A program made the translations under genes and the position numbers. The notes beneath the pieces were generated by a model. That model saw only the letters and a list, made by a program, of their open reading frames with translations. It ran no database searches and had not been told where the DNA came from. Shown here in pieces: positions 1-5,217 of a stretch of 5,217 nt of DNA. The stretch is taken from assembly GCA_030833685.1 (NCBI GenBank), contig JAURGS010000172.1, positions 1-5,217 on the forward strand, written 5' to 3'. The stretch is from Rhodoferax sp. GTDB taxonomy: Bacteria; Pseudomonadota; Gammaproteobacteria; Burkholderiales; Burkholderiaceae_C. The number at the start of each line of letters is the position of its first letter. The first letter of the stretch is position 1.

Positions 1-147
1 TTGGGCGGCCTGTCCAAGGGCGAGTTTCTGCGCGAATTCGAGCCCGACTTTTTCTTCGATGACCAGACCGGTCATATCGAGTCCGCGGCGCGCCATGTGC
101 CCGCCGGCCACGTTGCCGGTGGCGTTCGCAACCCCGCACCGCACTGA
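1..147 (+). CDS. 5'-nucleotidase (PF06189-type), C-terminal fragment
   Basis: This is the 3' end of a gene entering from the left. Frame 1 is open from the first base to a TGA at 145-147 and encodes 48 residues. The peptide contains GGLSKGEFLREF, then a DFFFDDQTGHIESA segment, then VPAGHVAGGVRN near the end. That series is typical of the C-terminus of the bacterial cytosolic 5'-nucleotidase family PF06189 (related to eukaryotic cN-I), where the DDQ..H.ESA stretch belongs to the HAD-like phosphatase core. Such enzymes remove the 5' phosphate from nucleoside monophosphates in the cytoplasm. The catalytic N-terminal part lies outside the window, so activity cannot be judged. The stop lies 47 bases before the ABC transporter on the same strand, so co-transcription is possible. 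The family call is from memory of the motif. Confidence 0.75.
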   Translation: MGGLSKGEFLREFEPDFFFDDQTGHIESAARHVPAGHVAGGVRNPAPH

Positions 148-155
148 TCCACTTC

Positions 156-177
156 GCGCGCTCGCGCACGACTTTTT
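156..177 (+). terminator. weak terminator-like hairpin after the 5'-nucleotidase gene
   Basis: GCGCG at 156-160 can pair with CGCGC at 163-167. A realistic fold is a 4-bp GC stem with a 4-base loop, and a run of five T follows at 173-177. The gap of five bases between stem and T run, and the very short stem, make this a poor intrinsic terminator. The Shine-Dalgarno sequence of the next gene begins only a few bases later, so it may equally be a leader element or chance. Confidence 0.2.
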
Positions 178-194
178 AACCGGAGGCCCGCACC

Positions 195-1988
195 ATGTCT
201 GTTGCCACCAAACTCGCTGACTTCAAAACCTTTAGCCGCCGAACCTGGGCGCTGGCGCAACCCTACTTTGCCTCGGAAGACAAATGGAAAGCGCGTGGCA
301 TGCTAGCAGCCATCATTGCGCTAAACCTGGCCATGGTCTACATGGCGGTGCTGTTCAACTCCTGGAATAAGGTCTTTTACAACGCCCTGCAAAACAAGGA
401 CGAGGCGGTATTTTGGGCGCAGCTGGGGCGCTTTACTTACCTGGCCTTTACCTTCATCGTGCTGGCGGTTTACAAGTTTTACCTGACGCAGCTGCTGGAG
501 ATGCGCTGGCGCAGCTGGATGACTTCCTACTACCTGAAGCGCTGGCTTGCCAACCAGAGTTTTTACAAGCTGGAGCTGATGCGCTTTGCCCTGAGCCGCG
601 AGAAGGACGCCGCCAACCCCGACAACCCGGACCAGCGTATCCAGGAAGACATCAACCAATTCACCAGCTACACCATATCGCTGAGCATGGGGCTGCTGAA
701 TTCGGTGGTCACGCTGGTGAGTTTTGTCGGCATCCTGTGGGGCTTGTCGGGCAACTTCGCCTTCACCCTGGGCGGCACCGAATTTGACATCCCCGGCTTT
801 ATGGTCTGGATGGCGGTGCTGTACAGCCTGGCTGGCAGCGTGCTTACCCACTACATTGGCCGGCCGCAAATCAAGCTTAATTTCAACCAGCAGATGCTCG
901 AAGCCGACTTTCGCCACCACATGGTGCGGGTACGCGAGTACAGCGAAGCGATCGCCCTGGACCGGGGCGAGGACGTGGAGCGCGGGCAACTGGACAGCCG
1001 CTTTCAAAAATTGCTGGCTAACTTTCTGACGCTGATTAAAAAGCGCAAAAACCTGGTCTGGTTCACCAGCTTTTACGGCCAGGCCGCGGTGGTGTTTCCG
1101 TTTCTGGTGGCTGCACCCCGGTTTTTCAGCGGTGCAATTCAGCTGGGTGAGTTAATGCAAATATCCAGCGCTTTTGGTCGGGTGCAGGACTCCCTGAGTT
1201 GGTTTGTCGACAACTACCCGGCGCTCGCGTCGTGGCGCGCAACCACTGACCGCCTCACTAATTTTGAGGCCTCGTTTCAGGCCATCCAGGCCATGGATGC
1301 GCAGCCCGAGTCTTTGGTGGTGCAGCCCAGCGTGGCCACCGCAAGCCAGGCCGCGGGCCTGGACGTTGAAGGGTTGCAAGTTCAGCTGCCAGGCGGCGAC
1401 ACCTTGATCGCCGGCGCCAGCTTCAAAGCGCAGGCGGGAGAGGCGATCTTGCTGGAGGGCCCCTCTGGCAGCGGCAAGTCCACACTGTTCAGAGCCCTGG
1501 CCGGGGTGTGGCCGTTTGCCAAAGGGATGGTTCAGCGGCCTGCCGACACCATGTTCATCCCCCAGCGGCCCTACTTTCCGAACGGACCACTGCGCGAAGC
1601 GCTGGCCTACCCCAGCGACCCCAGCCTTTACAGCGATGAAGAACTCAAAGATGCGCTGAACCGGGCCCACATACCCGCGCTGGCTGGGCGCCTGAACGAT
1701 GTGGCGGCCTGGGGGCAAACCCTCTCTGGCGGCGAGCAACAGCGCCTGGCGATTGCCCGCGTGATGCTGAAAAAACCCACCTGGATTTTTGCCGACGAAG
1801 CCACCAGCGCCATGGACGAGCGCAACGAAGAGGCGGTCTACGCCAGCCTGCTGGAGCACGTGCGCTCCATGGGCGGCTCACTGATCTCGATAGCGCACCG
1901 GCCATCGGTGGCCAAGCACCATGAGCGGCGCTGGGTGATGCAAAGCAATGAAGGCGAAGCTGGGGGTCGCTTTAGCCTGCAGTCCTAG
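195..1988 (+). CDS. ABC transporter, fused permease and ATPase (YddA/Rv1819c/SbmA-like)
   Basis: A complete 597-residue half-transporter with its membrane domain fused to its ATPase; it would act as a homodimer in the inner membrane. Hydrophobic segments lie near residues 36-57, 80-98, 164-185, 201-222 and 288-308, with a further amphipathic one around 318-338. The motif NPDQRIQED (144-152), followed by the GLLNSVVTLVSFVGILW helix, is characteristic of the SbmA/BacA and ABC_membrane_2 (PF06472) group. The nucleotide-binding domain begins near 385 and is intact: Walker A GPSGSGKST (422-430), Q-loop Gln457, signature LSGGE (510-514), Walker B ending in Asp534 with catalytic Glu535, and switch His568. 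GGAGG at 182-186, 8 bases before the ATG, supports the start. Relatives include E. coli YddA, BclA (peptide import) and mycobacterial Rv1819c (cobalamin and hydrophilic solute import); the substrate here cannot be read from sequence. It may be co-transcribed with the upstream 5'-nucleotidase gene and converges on ssb. Confidence 0.92.
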   Translation: MSVATKLADFKTFSRRTWALAQPYFASEDKWKARGMLAAIIALNLAMVYMAVLFNSWNKVFYNALQNKDEAVFWAQLGRFTYLAFTFIVLAVYKFYLTQLLEMRWRSWMTSYYLKRWLANQSFYKLELMRFALSREKDAANPDNPDQRIQEDINQFTSYTISLSMGLLNSVVTLVSFVGILWGLSGNFAFTLGGTEFDIPGFMVWMAVLYSLAGSVLTHYIGRPQIKLNFNQQMLEADFRHHMVRVREYSEAIALDRGEDVERGQLDSRFQKLLANFLTLIKKRKNLVWFTSFYGQAAVVFPFLVAAPRFFSGAIQLGELMQISSAFGRVQDSLSWFVDNYPALASWRATTDRLTNFEASFQAIQAMDAQPESLVVQPSVATASQAAGLDVEGLQVQLPGGDTLIAGASFKAQAGEAILLEGPSGSGKSTLFRALAGVWPFAKGMVQRPADTMFIPQRPYFPNGPLREALAYPSDPSLYSDEELKDALNRAHIPALAGRLNDVAAWGQTLSGGEQQRLAIARVMLKKPTWIFADEATSAMDERNEEAVYASLLEHVRSMGGSLISIAHRPSVAKHHERRWVMQSNEGEAGGRFSLQS

Positions 1989-2021
1989 ATGCTTGGGCAG
2001 GCCTGAGCGATCAACCGGTTC

Positions 2022-2067
2022 TTGCGCGTAGCGGGTAGCGGGTGGCGCGTGGCGGGTGGTTAGCGGC
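2022..2067. repeat. degenerate tandem 7-base repeat (TAGCGGG-like)
   Basis: Between the convergent ABC transporter and ssb genes lies a run of heptamers. The units are TTGCGCG (2022-2028), TAGCGGG (2029-2035), TAGCGGG (2036-2042), TGGCGCG (2043-2049) and TGGCGGG (2050-2056). After four bases (TGGT) a related TAGCGGC follows at 2061-2067. Two units are identical and the others differ by one to three bases. The run is non-coding on the supported annotation. It looks like a slippage-generated microsatellite; no function can be assigned. Confidence 0.7.
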
Positions 2068-2082
2068 TAGCCGTCAACCCGC
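2052..2082. other. palindrome in the convergent intergenic region
   Basis: A perfect 10-base palindrome CGGCTAGCCG (2064-2073) lies inside a larger imperfect one, with GGTT at 2058-2061 facing AACC at 2076-2079. An alternative outer pairing joins GCGGGT (2052-2057) to ACCCGC (2077-2082). As RNA it could fold on either strand with a CUAG loop. It sits between two converging genes, where a bidirectional terminator would be expected, but neither side has a T run. It may be a factor-dependent transcription end, a protein-binding site or a by-product of the adjoining repeats. Confidence 0.4.
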
Positions 2083-2097
2083 AAGCGCTGCTTCTGA

Positions 2098-2120
2098 GTC
2101 AAATGAAAAGGCCCGGCCTT
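2098..2120 (-). terminator. probable intrinsic terminator of ssb
   Basis: Read on the minus strand, AAGGCCGGGCCTT (2120 down to 2108) forms a 5-bp stem with a 3-base loop, and the sequence runs on as TTCATTTG, giving a T-rich tail. The hairpin overlaps the first two bases of the ssb TAA stop (2121-2119), so it would form right at the end of the message. The stem is short and the T tract is interrupted by one C, so efficiency is uncertain. On the plus strand the hairpin is followed by AAAA and would not serve the ABC transporter gene. Confidence 0.45.
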
Positions 2121-2598
2121 AAAACGGAATATCGTCGTCCATGTCATCAAAACCGCTACCGGGCTTGCTGGCTGCAGGCGCCCCAGCAGCCTGACGGGCG
2201 TTGCTCTGTGAGCGCGCCGGGCGCGCGCCACCCTCGTCCTCGCCATAGCTGGGCTCGCCCATGCCCTCGCGTGAACCGAGCATCTGCATCTCGCTGGCAA
2301 TGATGTCGGTGGCGTATTTTTCCTGGCCGTCCTTGTCGGTGTATTTGCGCGTCTTGATGCGCCCTTCGACGTAAATGGAGCGACCTTTTTTAAGGTACTG
2401 GCTAACGATTTCTGCCAGGCGACCAAAAAAGGTGACGCGGTGCCATTCGGTCTCTTCCACCATCTCGCCGGTCTTGCTTTTGTAGCGGCTGCTGGTGGCA
2501 ATCGTGACGTTTGCAACCGGGTCGCCGCTGGGCAAATAACGCACCTCGGGGTCGCGACCCAGGTTGCCCACGAGAATGACTTTGTTGACGGAGGCCAT
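2119..2598 (-). CDS. ssb: single-stranded DNA-binding protein SSB
   Basis: A complete 159-residue SSB, which coats single-stranded DNA as a homotetramer in replication, recombination and repair. The N-terminal OB-fold covers about residues 1-108, opening with NKVILVGNLGRDPEVRY and including TEWHRVTFFGRLAE and YVEGRIKTRKYTD, all family hallmarks. A low-complexity Gly/Ala/Arg/Ser linker follows (about 110-150), ending in the acidic tip DMDDDIPF with Phe159 last; this tip docks partner proteins such as helicases, exonucleases and polymerase subunits. Relative to E. coli SSB, Trp54 and Phe60 are kept as Trp52 and Phe58, while the positions of Trp40 and Trp88 appear to be Tyr39 and Tyr86, leaving one tryptophan in the protein. 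AAGGAT at 2604-2609 lies 5 bases before the ATG. The MFS gene is 49 bases upstream on the same strand, so ssb may be read partly from that gene's promoter. Confidence 0.97.
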   Translation of the reverse strand: MASVNKVILVGNLGRDPEVRYLPSGDPVANVTIATSSRYKSKTGEMVEETEWHRVTFFGRLAEIVSQYLKKGRSIYVEGRIKTRKYTDKDGQEKYATDIIASEMQMLGSREGMGEPSYGEDEGGARPARSQSNARQAAGAPAASKPGSGFDDMDDDIPF

Positions 2599-2635
2599 AC
2601 GAGATCCTTAGAAAAAATAGGGCTTGGATGCGAAC

Positions 2636-2641
2636 ATTATC
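2636..2641 (-). promoter_or_regulatory. possible -10 element for ssb
   Basis: On the minus strand GATAAT differs from the TATAAT consensus by one base and lies 37 bases before the ssb ATG, a suitable position for a short leader. No good -35 hexamer lies at the usual spacing, since the sequence there is GC-rich MFS coding sequence. ssb is usually strongly expressed and would be expected to have its own promoter, but this element alone is weak evidence. Confidence 0.2.
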
Positions 2642-2647
2642 ACGCGA

Positions 2648-3841
2648 TCAATGGCGCGCTCGGGGCGTCGGCGCCTGCATGGGCCAGGCCACCAGCAGCC
2701 ACAGGGCCATCAACGCGGCAGCAGCCGCGAACAAGGCCTGGGCGCCACCCGCTTTGATCAGCCCTCCACCCAACAACCCACCGGCAAAAATGCCCAGCGA
2801 TTGCAAGGTGTTGTACACGCCCAATGCCGAGCCGCGCCCACCAGGTGGGGCAAAGCGCGAGACCAGGCTGGGCTGGCTGGCTTCCAGCACGTTAAAGCCC
2901 AAAAAGAACACAAACAAGACCACGCCCAATTCCAAAACCGTGGGCTGCAGGCTGCTCAAGCGCCAAAAAACAAGCTGGACCAACAAAATCGCCAGGATCG
3001 ATCCCAAAAACGCTGCCCTCATGCGGCCTCTGCGCTCCAACTCAAACAAGCCCAGACCCATCACCACGAACGAGCCCAGCACGGCTGGCAGATATACCTG
3101 CCAGTGGTGCTCTCGCGCCAGCCCTGAGGCCACCAGCATGCCCGGCACGGCCATCCACATGGCCAGTTGCACCGCGTGCAAAACGAAAACGCCCAAGTTC
3201 ATCCGCATCAATGGCAGTGAGGACAGCACATCGACCAGGCGCCCGCGGGGCAGGTGCTTGTGCACCAGTGGCTCCGGCGGCACCCACCAGATCACCCCAG
3301 CCACACCGAACAACGCCAGTACACCGGTGAGCACAAAAATACCCACCAGCCCCACCCAGTGCGCCAGCACGGGTGCAGCCACCAGAGAGACCGCAAACAT
3401 CAGGCCAATGCTGACACCCACCAGCGCCATGGACTTGGTGCGCACCTGGTCTCGGGTGTGGTCGGCCAGCAAGGCCGTCACCGCCGCAGAGACTGCCCCA
3501 GCGCCTTGCAAGGCGCGGCCAATGGCCAGCCAAACCAGGGAGGGCGCCAAGGCCGCTACCAGGGAGCCCGCCGCAAATACCAGCAAACCAAACACAATCA
3601 CCGGCTTTCGACCCAGACGGTCTGAGGCCAGTCCGTATGTAAACTGCAGCAGCGCCTGCGTCAGGCCGTATACGCCCATGGTGAACCCCACCAGGGCAGC
3701 GTCATCACCACCGGGGTAGCGCGCCGCTTCGATCACAAACACCGGGAGGATCAAAAACAGGCCGAGCATGCGCAGGCCAAAGATCGAGGCCAGCGAAAAG
3801 CTTGCCCGGCGCTCCAGCGCCGTCATGGGCACGCCCAGCAT
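2648..3841 (-). CDS. MFS transporter, YajR-like core without the C-terminal domain
   Basis: A 397-residue inner-membrane major facilitator protein with hydrophobic segments along nearly its whole length, consistent with 12 helices. The opening (LERRASFSLASIFGLRMLGLFLILPVF), motif A GLASDRLGRK (70-79), GRALQGAGA (108-116) and the loop DHTRDQVRTKSMA (about 127-139) closely resemble E. coli YajR, a proton-driven transporter of unknown physiological substrate. YajR carries a ferredoxin-like YAM domain after helix 12; this protein ends soon after its last helix at PTPRARH, so that domain is absent. I chose the ATG at 3841 because GAAGG (3846-3850) precedes it; a second ATG at 3826 (MTALERR) lacks an evident ribosome site. 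The frame stays open to 4147, but that extension is hydrophilic, unlike the family, and would overlap uvrA. The gene is divergent from uvrA and 49 bases upstream of ssb. The substrate, perhaps a drug-like compound, cannot be inferred. Confidence 0.9.
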   Translation of the reverse strand: MLGVPMTALERRASFSLASIFGLRMLGLFLILPVFVIEAARYPGGDDAALVGFTMGVYGLTQALLQFTYGLASDRLGRKPVIVFGLLVFAAGSLVAALAPSLVWLAIGRALQGAGAVSAAVTALLADHTRDQVRTKSMALVGVSIGLMFAVSLVAAPVLAHWVGLVGIFVLTGVLALFGVAGVIWWVPPEPLVHKHLPRGRLVDVLSSLPLMRMNLGVFVLHAVQLAMWMAVPGMLVASGLAREHHWQVYLPAVLGSFVVMGLGLFELERRGRMRAAFLGSILAILLVQLVFWRLSSLQPTVLELGVVLFVFFLGFNVLEASQPSLVSRFAPPGGRGSALGVYNTLQSLGIFAGGLLGGGLIKAGGAQALFAAAAALMALWLLVAWPMQAPTPRARH

Positions 3842-3850
3842 GCCACCTTC
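3842..3850 (-). promoter_or_regulatory. ribosome-binding site deciding the MFS start
   Basis: The minus strand reads GAAGGTGGC directly before the ATG at 3841. GAAGG (3850-3846) matches the anti-Shine-Dalgarno sequence with a short 4-base spacer. The alternative ATG five codons downstream (3826) has only GGGCG-like sequence before it, so the upstream start is preferred, though 3826 would have a conventional spacing from a weaker site. Confidence 0.45.
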
Positions 3851-4066
3851 GGACGCGACAGATTGCGCTTGATCAGACAAAAACCAACCTCTTTTTTGGT
3901 AAGCAACACCGCCAAACAGCGGCAAGAAACGACCGGGCATTGTCCATGATCTGACGCCCTGTCTCTTGAGCTGCCAAGCCAGCACAAGGCCAACGCTTCT
4001 GCTTGGGACTATCATGCCGGGTTGGCCCGAAAAGGGCTCATCCCCATTTTCAGAGCTGAGCTTTTT
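3842..4066. promoter_or_regulatory. divergent control region between the MFS gene and uvrA
   Basis: This 225-base non-coding region must hold the promoters of the leftward MFS gene (and perhaps ssb) and of rightward uvrA. On the plus strand TATCAT (4010-4015) resembles a -10 hexamer at a reasonable distance from uvrA but has no clear -35 partner. A small hairpin, GCCC (4025-4028) with GGGC (4034-4037) around a GAAAA loop, would lie in the uvrA leader. A weak TTGGTT/CAATCT pair can be proposed on the minus strand. I looked for the LexA-type CTGT-N8-ACAG and found none: the only CTGT is at 3959-3962 and has no ACAG at the right spacing. The role is inferred from gene layout; individual elements are low confidence. 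Confidence 0.5.
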
Positions 4067-5217
4067 GTGAATACCACCGACGAAGGCGCCTACCTGACCA
4101 AAGCCCTGCAAACCCCTTGCATCAGCATCCGTGGGGCGCGAACGCACAACCTCAAAAACATTGACCTGGACATTGCCCGCAACCAGCTGGTGGTGATCAC
4201 TGGAATGAGCGGCTCAGGCAAGTCCAGCCTGGCATTTGACACCCTCTACGCCGAGGGGCAGCGCCGCTATGTTGAAAGTCTGTCGACTTACGCGCGCCAG
4301 TTTTTGCAGCTGATGGACAAACCCGATGTCGACATGATCGAGGGGCTGTCGCCCGCCATCTCGATTGAGCAAAAAGCCACCAGCCACAACCCTCGCTCAA
4401 CCGTGGGCACGGTCACCGAGATCCACGATTACCTGCGACTGCTGTTCGCACGCGCCGGGCAGCCGTTTTGCCCCGAGCACAAACTGCCTCTGAATAGTCA
4501 GACAGTCAGCCAGATGGTGGACGCGGTGCTGGCGCTGCCCGCCGAGTCCCGCATCATGGTGCTTGCGCCGGTAGCACGTGAGCGCAAAGGCGAGTTTCAG
4601 GACCTGTTTGCTGATATGCAGACCAAAGGCTACGTGCGTTTTCGCATCAACGGCCAAGCCTTTGAAGCAGACGAGCTGCCGGCGCTAAAGAAGAATGAAA
4701 AGCATGACATCGACGTGGTCATCGACCGGCTCAAGGTTCGCCTGGACGCCAAGCAGCGTCTGGCCGAAAGTTTGGAGGCGGCTGTGCGCCTCTCAGGAGG
4801 ACGGGCAATTGTTTTGGCCCTTGACGCCAACGCTGACCAAGGCGAGGAACATTTGTTCAACGCCAAGTTTGCCTGCGCGCTGTGCAACTACGCCATGACC
4901 GAGCTTGAGCCACGGCTTTTTTCATTCAACTCGCCCTCAGGCGCCTGCCCGGCTTGCGAGGGCTTGGGTCAACAAGCCTTTTTTGACCCGGCCAAGGTGG
5001 TGGCATTCCCTGAGTTAAGCCTGGCCAGTGGCGCCATCAAAGGCTGGGACAAGCGTAATGCACAGTACTTCGCCCTGTTGCAAAGCCTGGGCACACATTA
5101 CGGCTTTGATGTTGACCAGGCATTTGAAAACCTGCCCGCTCGGGTGCAAAACGTGGTGCTGTTTGGCTCTGGCGATGAACAAATCCGCTTTGACTACAGC
5201 GTGGACGGCAAGCGCAA
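4067..5217 (+). CDS. uvrA: excinuclease ABC subunit A (UvrA), 5' part, cut by the window end
   Basis: UvrA is the ATP-dependent damage sensor of nucleotide excision repair; it dimerises, scans DNA and loads UvrB. About 383 codons of a protein usually near 940-1000 residues are present. The line-up with E. coli UvrA is close: IRGARTHNLKNIDL (from residue 21), Walker A GMSGSGKSS (46-54, Lys52), FDTLYAEGQRRYVESLS, then GLSPAISIEQKATSHNPRSTVGTVTEIHDYLRLL with the Q-loop. The UvrB-binding region follows (around VARERKGEF), then the first zinc finger with Cys270, Cys273, Cys294 and Cys297 around ELEPRLFSFNSPSGACP. The start is GTG at 4067, giving about 15 extra N-terminal residues over E. coli. No ATG occurs in this frame between the stop at 3947-3949 and Walker A; TTG at 4022 is the only other common start codon. 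The ribosome site is poor (GAG at 4058-4060). The signature, Walker B and second ATPase half lie beyond the window. Confidence 0.97.
   Translation, partial: MNTTDEGAYLTKALQTPCISIRGARTHNLKNIDLDIARNQLVVITGMSGSGKSSLAFDTLYAEGQRRYVESLSTYARQFLQLMDKPDVDMIEGLSPAISIEQKATSHNPRSTVGTVTEIHDYLRLLFARAGQPFCPEHKLPLNSQTVSQMVDAVLALPAESRIMVLAPVARERKGEFQDLFADMQTKGYVRFRINGQAFEADELPALKKNEKHDIDVVIDRLKVRLDAKQRLAESLEAAVRLSGGRAIVLALDANADQGEEHLFNAKFACALCNYAMTELEPRLFSFNSPSGACPACEGLGQQAFFDPAKVVAFPELSLASGAIKGWDKRNAQYFALLQSLGTHYGFDVDQAFENLPARVQNVVLFGSGDEQIRFDYSVDGKR

Noticed and set aside
321..1859. Long minus-strand open frames at 321-1007 and 1152-1859 opposite the ABC transporter
   Set aside because: Both lie wholly inside a gene with intact ABC motifs; their products are His/Gln/Gly-rich without any family resemblance.
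2067..2516. Minus-strand frame of 149 codons overlapping ssb
   Set aside because: It overlaps ssb in another frame and gives an Arg/Ala/Thr-rich peptide with no domain; ssb is unmistakable.
2628..3719. Plus-strand open frame of 363 codons opposite the MFS gene
   Set aside because: It is antisense to a clear 12-helix transporter; its predicted protein is Thr/Ser/Pro/Ala-rich low-complexity sequence with no recognisable domain, as expected from a GC-rich shadow frame.
3959..3974. Possible LexA half-site CTGT upstream of uvrA
   Set aside because: The base positions where ACAG should follow read CTGC, so the dyad is missing.
4024..4038. Hairpin GCCC-GAAAA-GGGC in the uvrA leader as a terminator or attenuator
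   Set aside because: Only four or five base pairs and no T run follow it closely; it is too weak to call as a regulatory element alone.
3842..4147. N-terminal extension of the MFS gene to an ATG at 4147
   Set aside because: The extra 102 residues are mostly hydrophilic, unlike the family, and would overlap the first 81 bases of uvrA; a start with a ribosome site exists at 3841.
4197..4898. Several short open frames on both strands inside uvrA
   Set aside because: They coincide with strongly conserved UvrA coding sequence and show no independent features or ribosome sites.

Overview
The window looks like an ordinary chromosomal segment of a GC-rich betaproteobacterium, most probably a member of the Burkholderiales close to Comamonadaceae. 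This rests on the style of the UvrA and SSB proteins and on codon use; no rRNA or other lineage marker is present, so the placement is an inference. I see no mobile element, CRISPR array, tRNA or rRNA.

Layout from left to right. Bases 1-147 (+) are the last 48 codons of a cytosolic 5'-nucleotidase of the PF06189 type. After a 47-base gap comes a complete fused permease/ATPase ABC transporter of the YddA/Rv1819c type (195-1988, +). A 130-base convergent intergenic region (1989-2118) holds a run of degenerate 7-base repeats, a palindrome and a probable terminator for the gene facing it. Then come two minus-strand genes: ssb (2119-2598), and 49 bases upstream of it a 12-TM major facilitator transporter resembling the core of E. 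coli YajR (2648-3841). A 225-base divergent control region (3842-4066) separates the transporter from uvrA (4067 to the window end, +). uvrA is cut off after about 383 codons and starts at GTG.

Functionally, the right half holds two genome-maintenance genes: UvrA, the damage sensor of nucleotide excision repair, and SSB, which coats single-stranded DNA. In E. coli ssb and uvrA are divergent neighbours sharing an SOS-controlled region. Here an MFS transporter sits between them, and I could not find a canonical CTGT-N8-ACAG LexA box by eye. The left half is metabolic and transport-related: nucleotide dephosphorylation and an ABC transporter of unknown substrate.

I do not see a convincing undescribed system. 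The points most worth checking are the heptamer repeat tract, the uvrA start with no ATG, the apparent lack of a LexA box, and the transporter inserted between ssb and uvrA.
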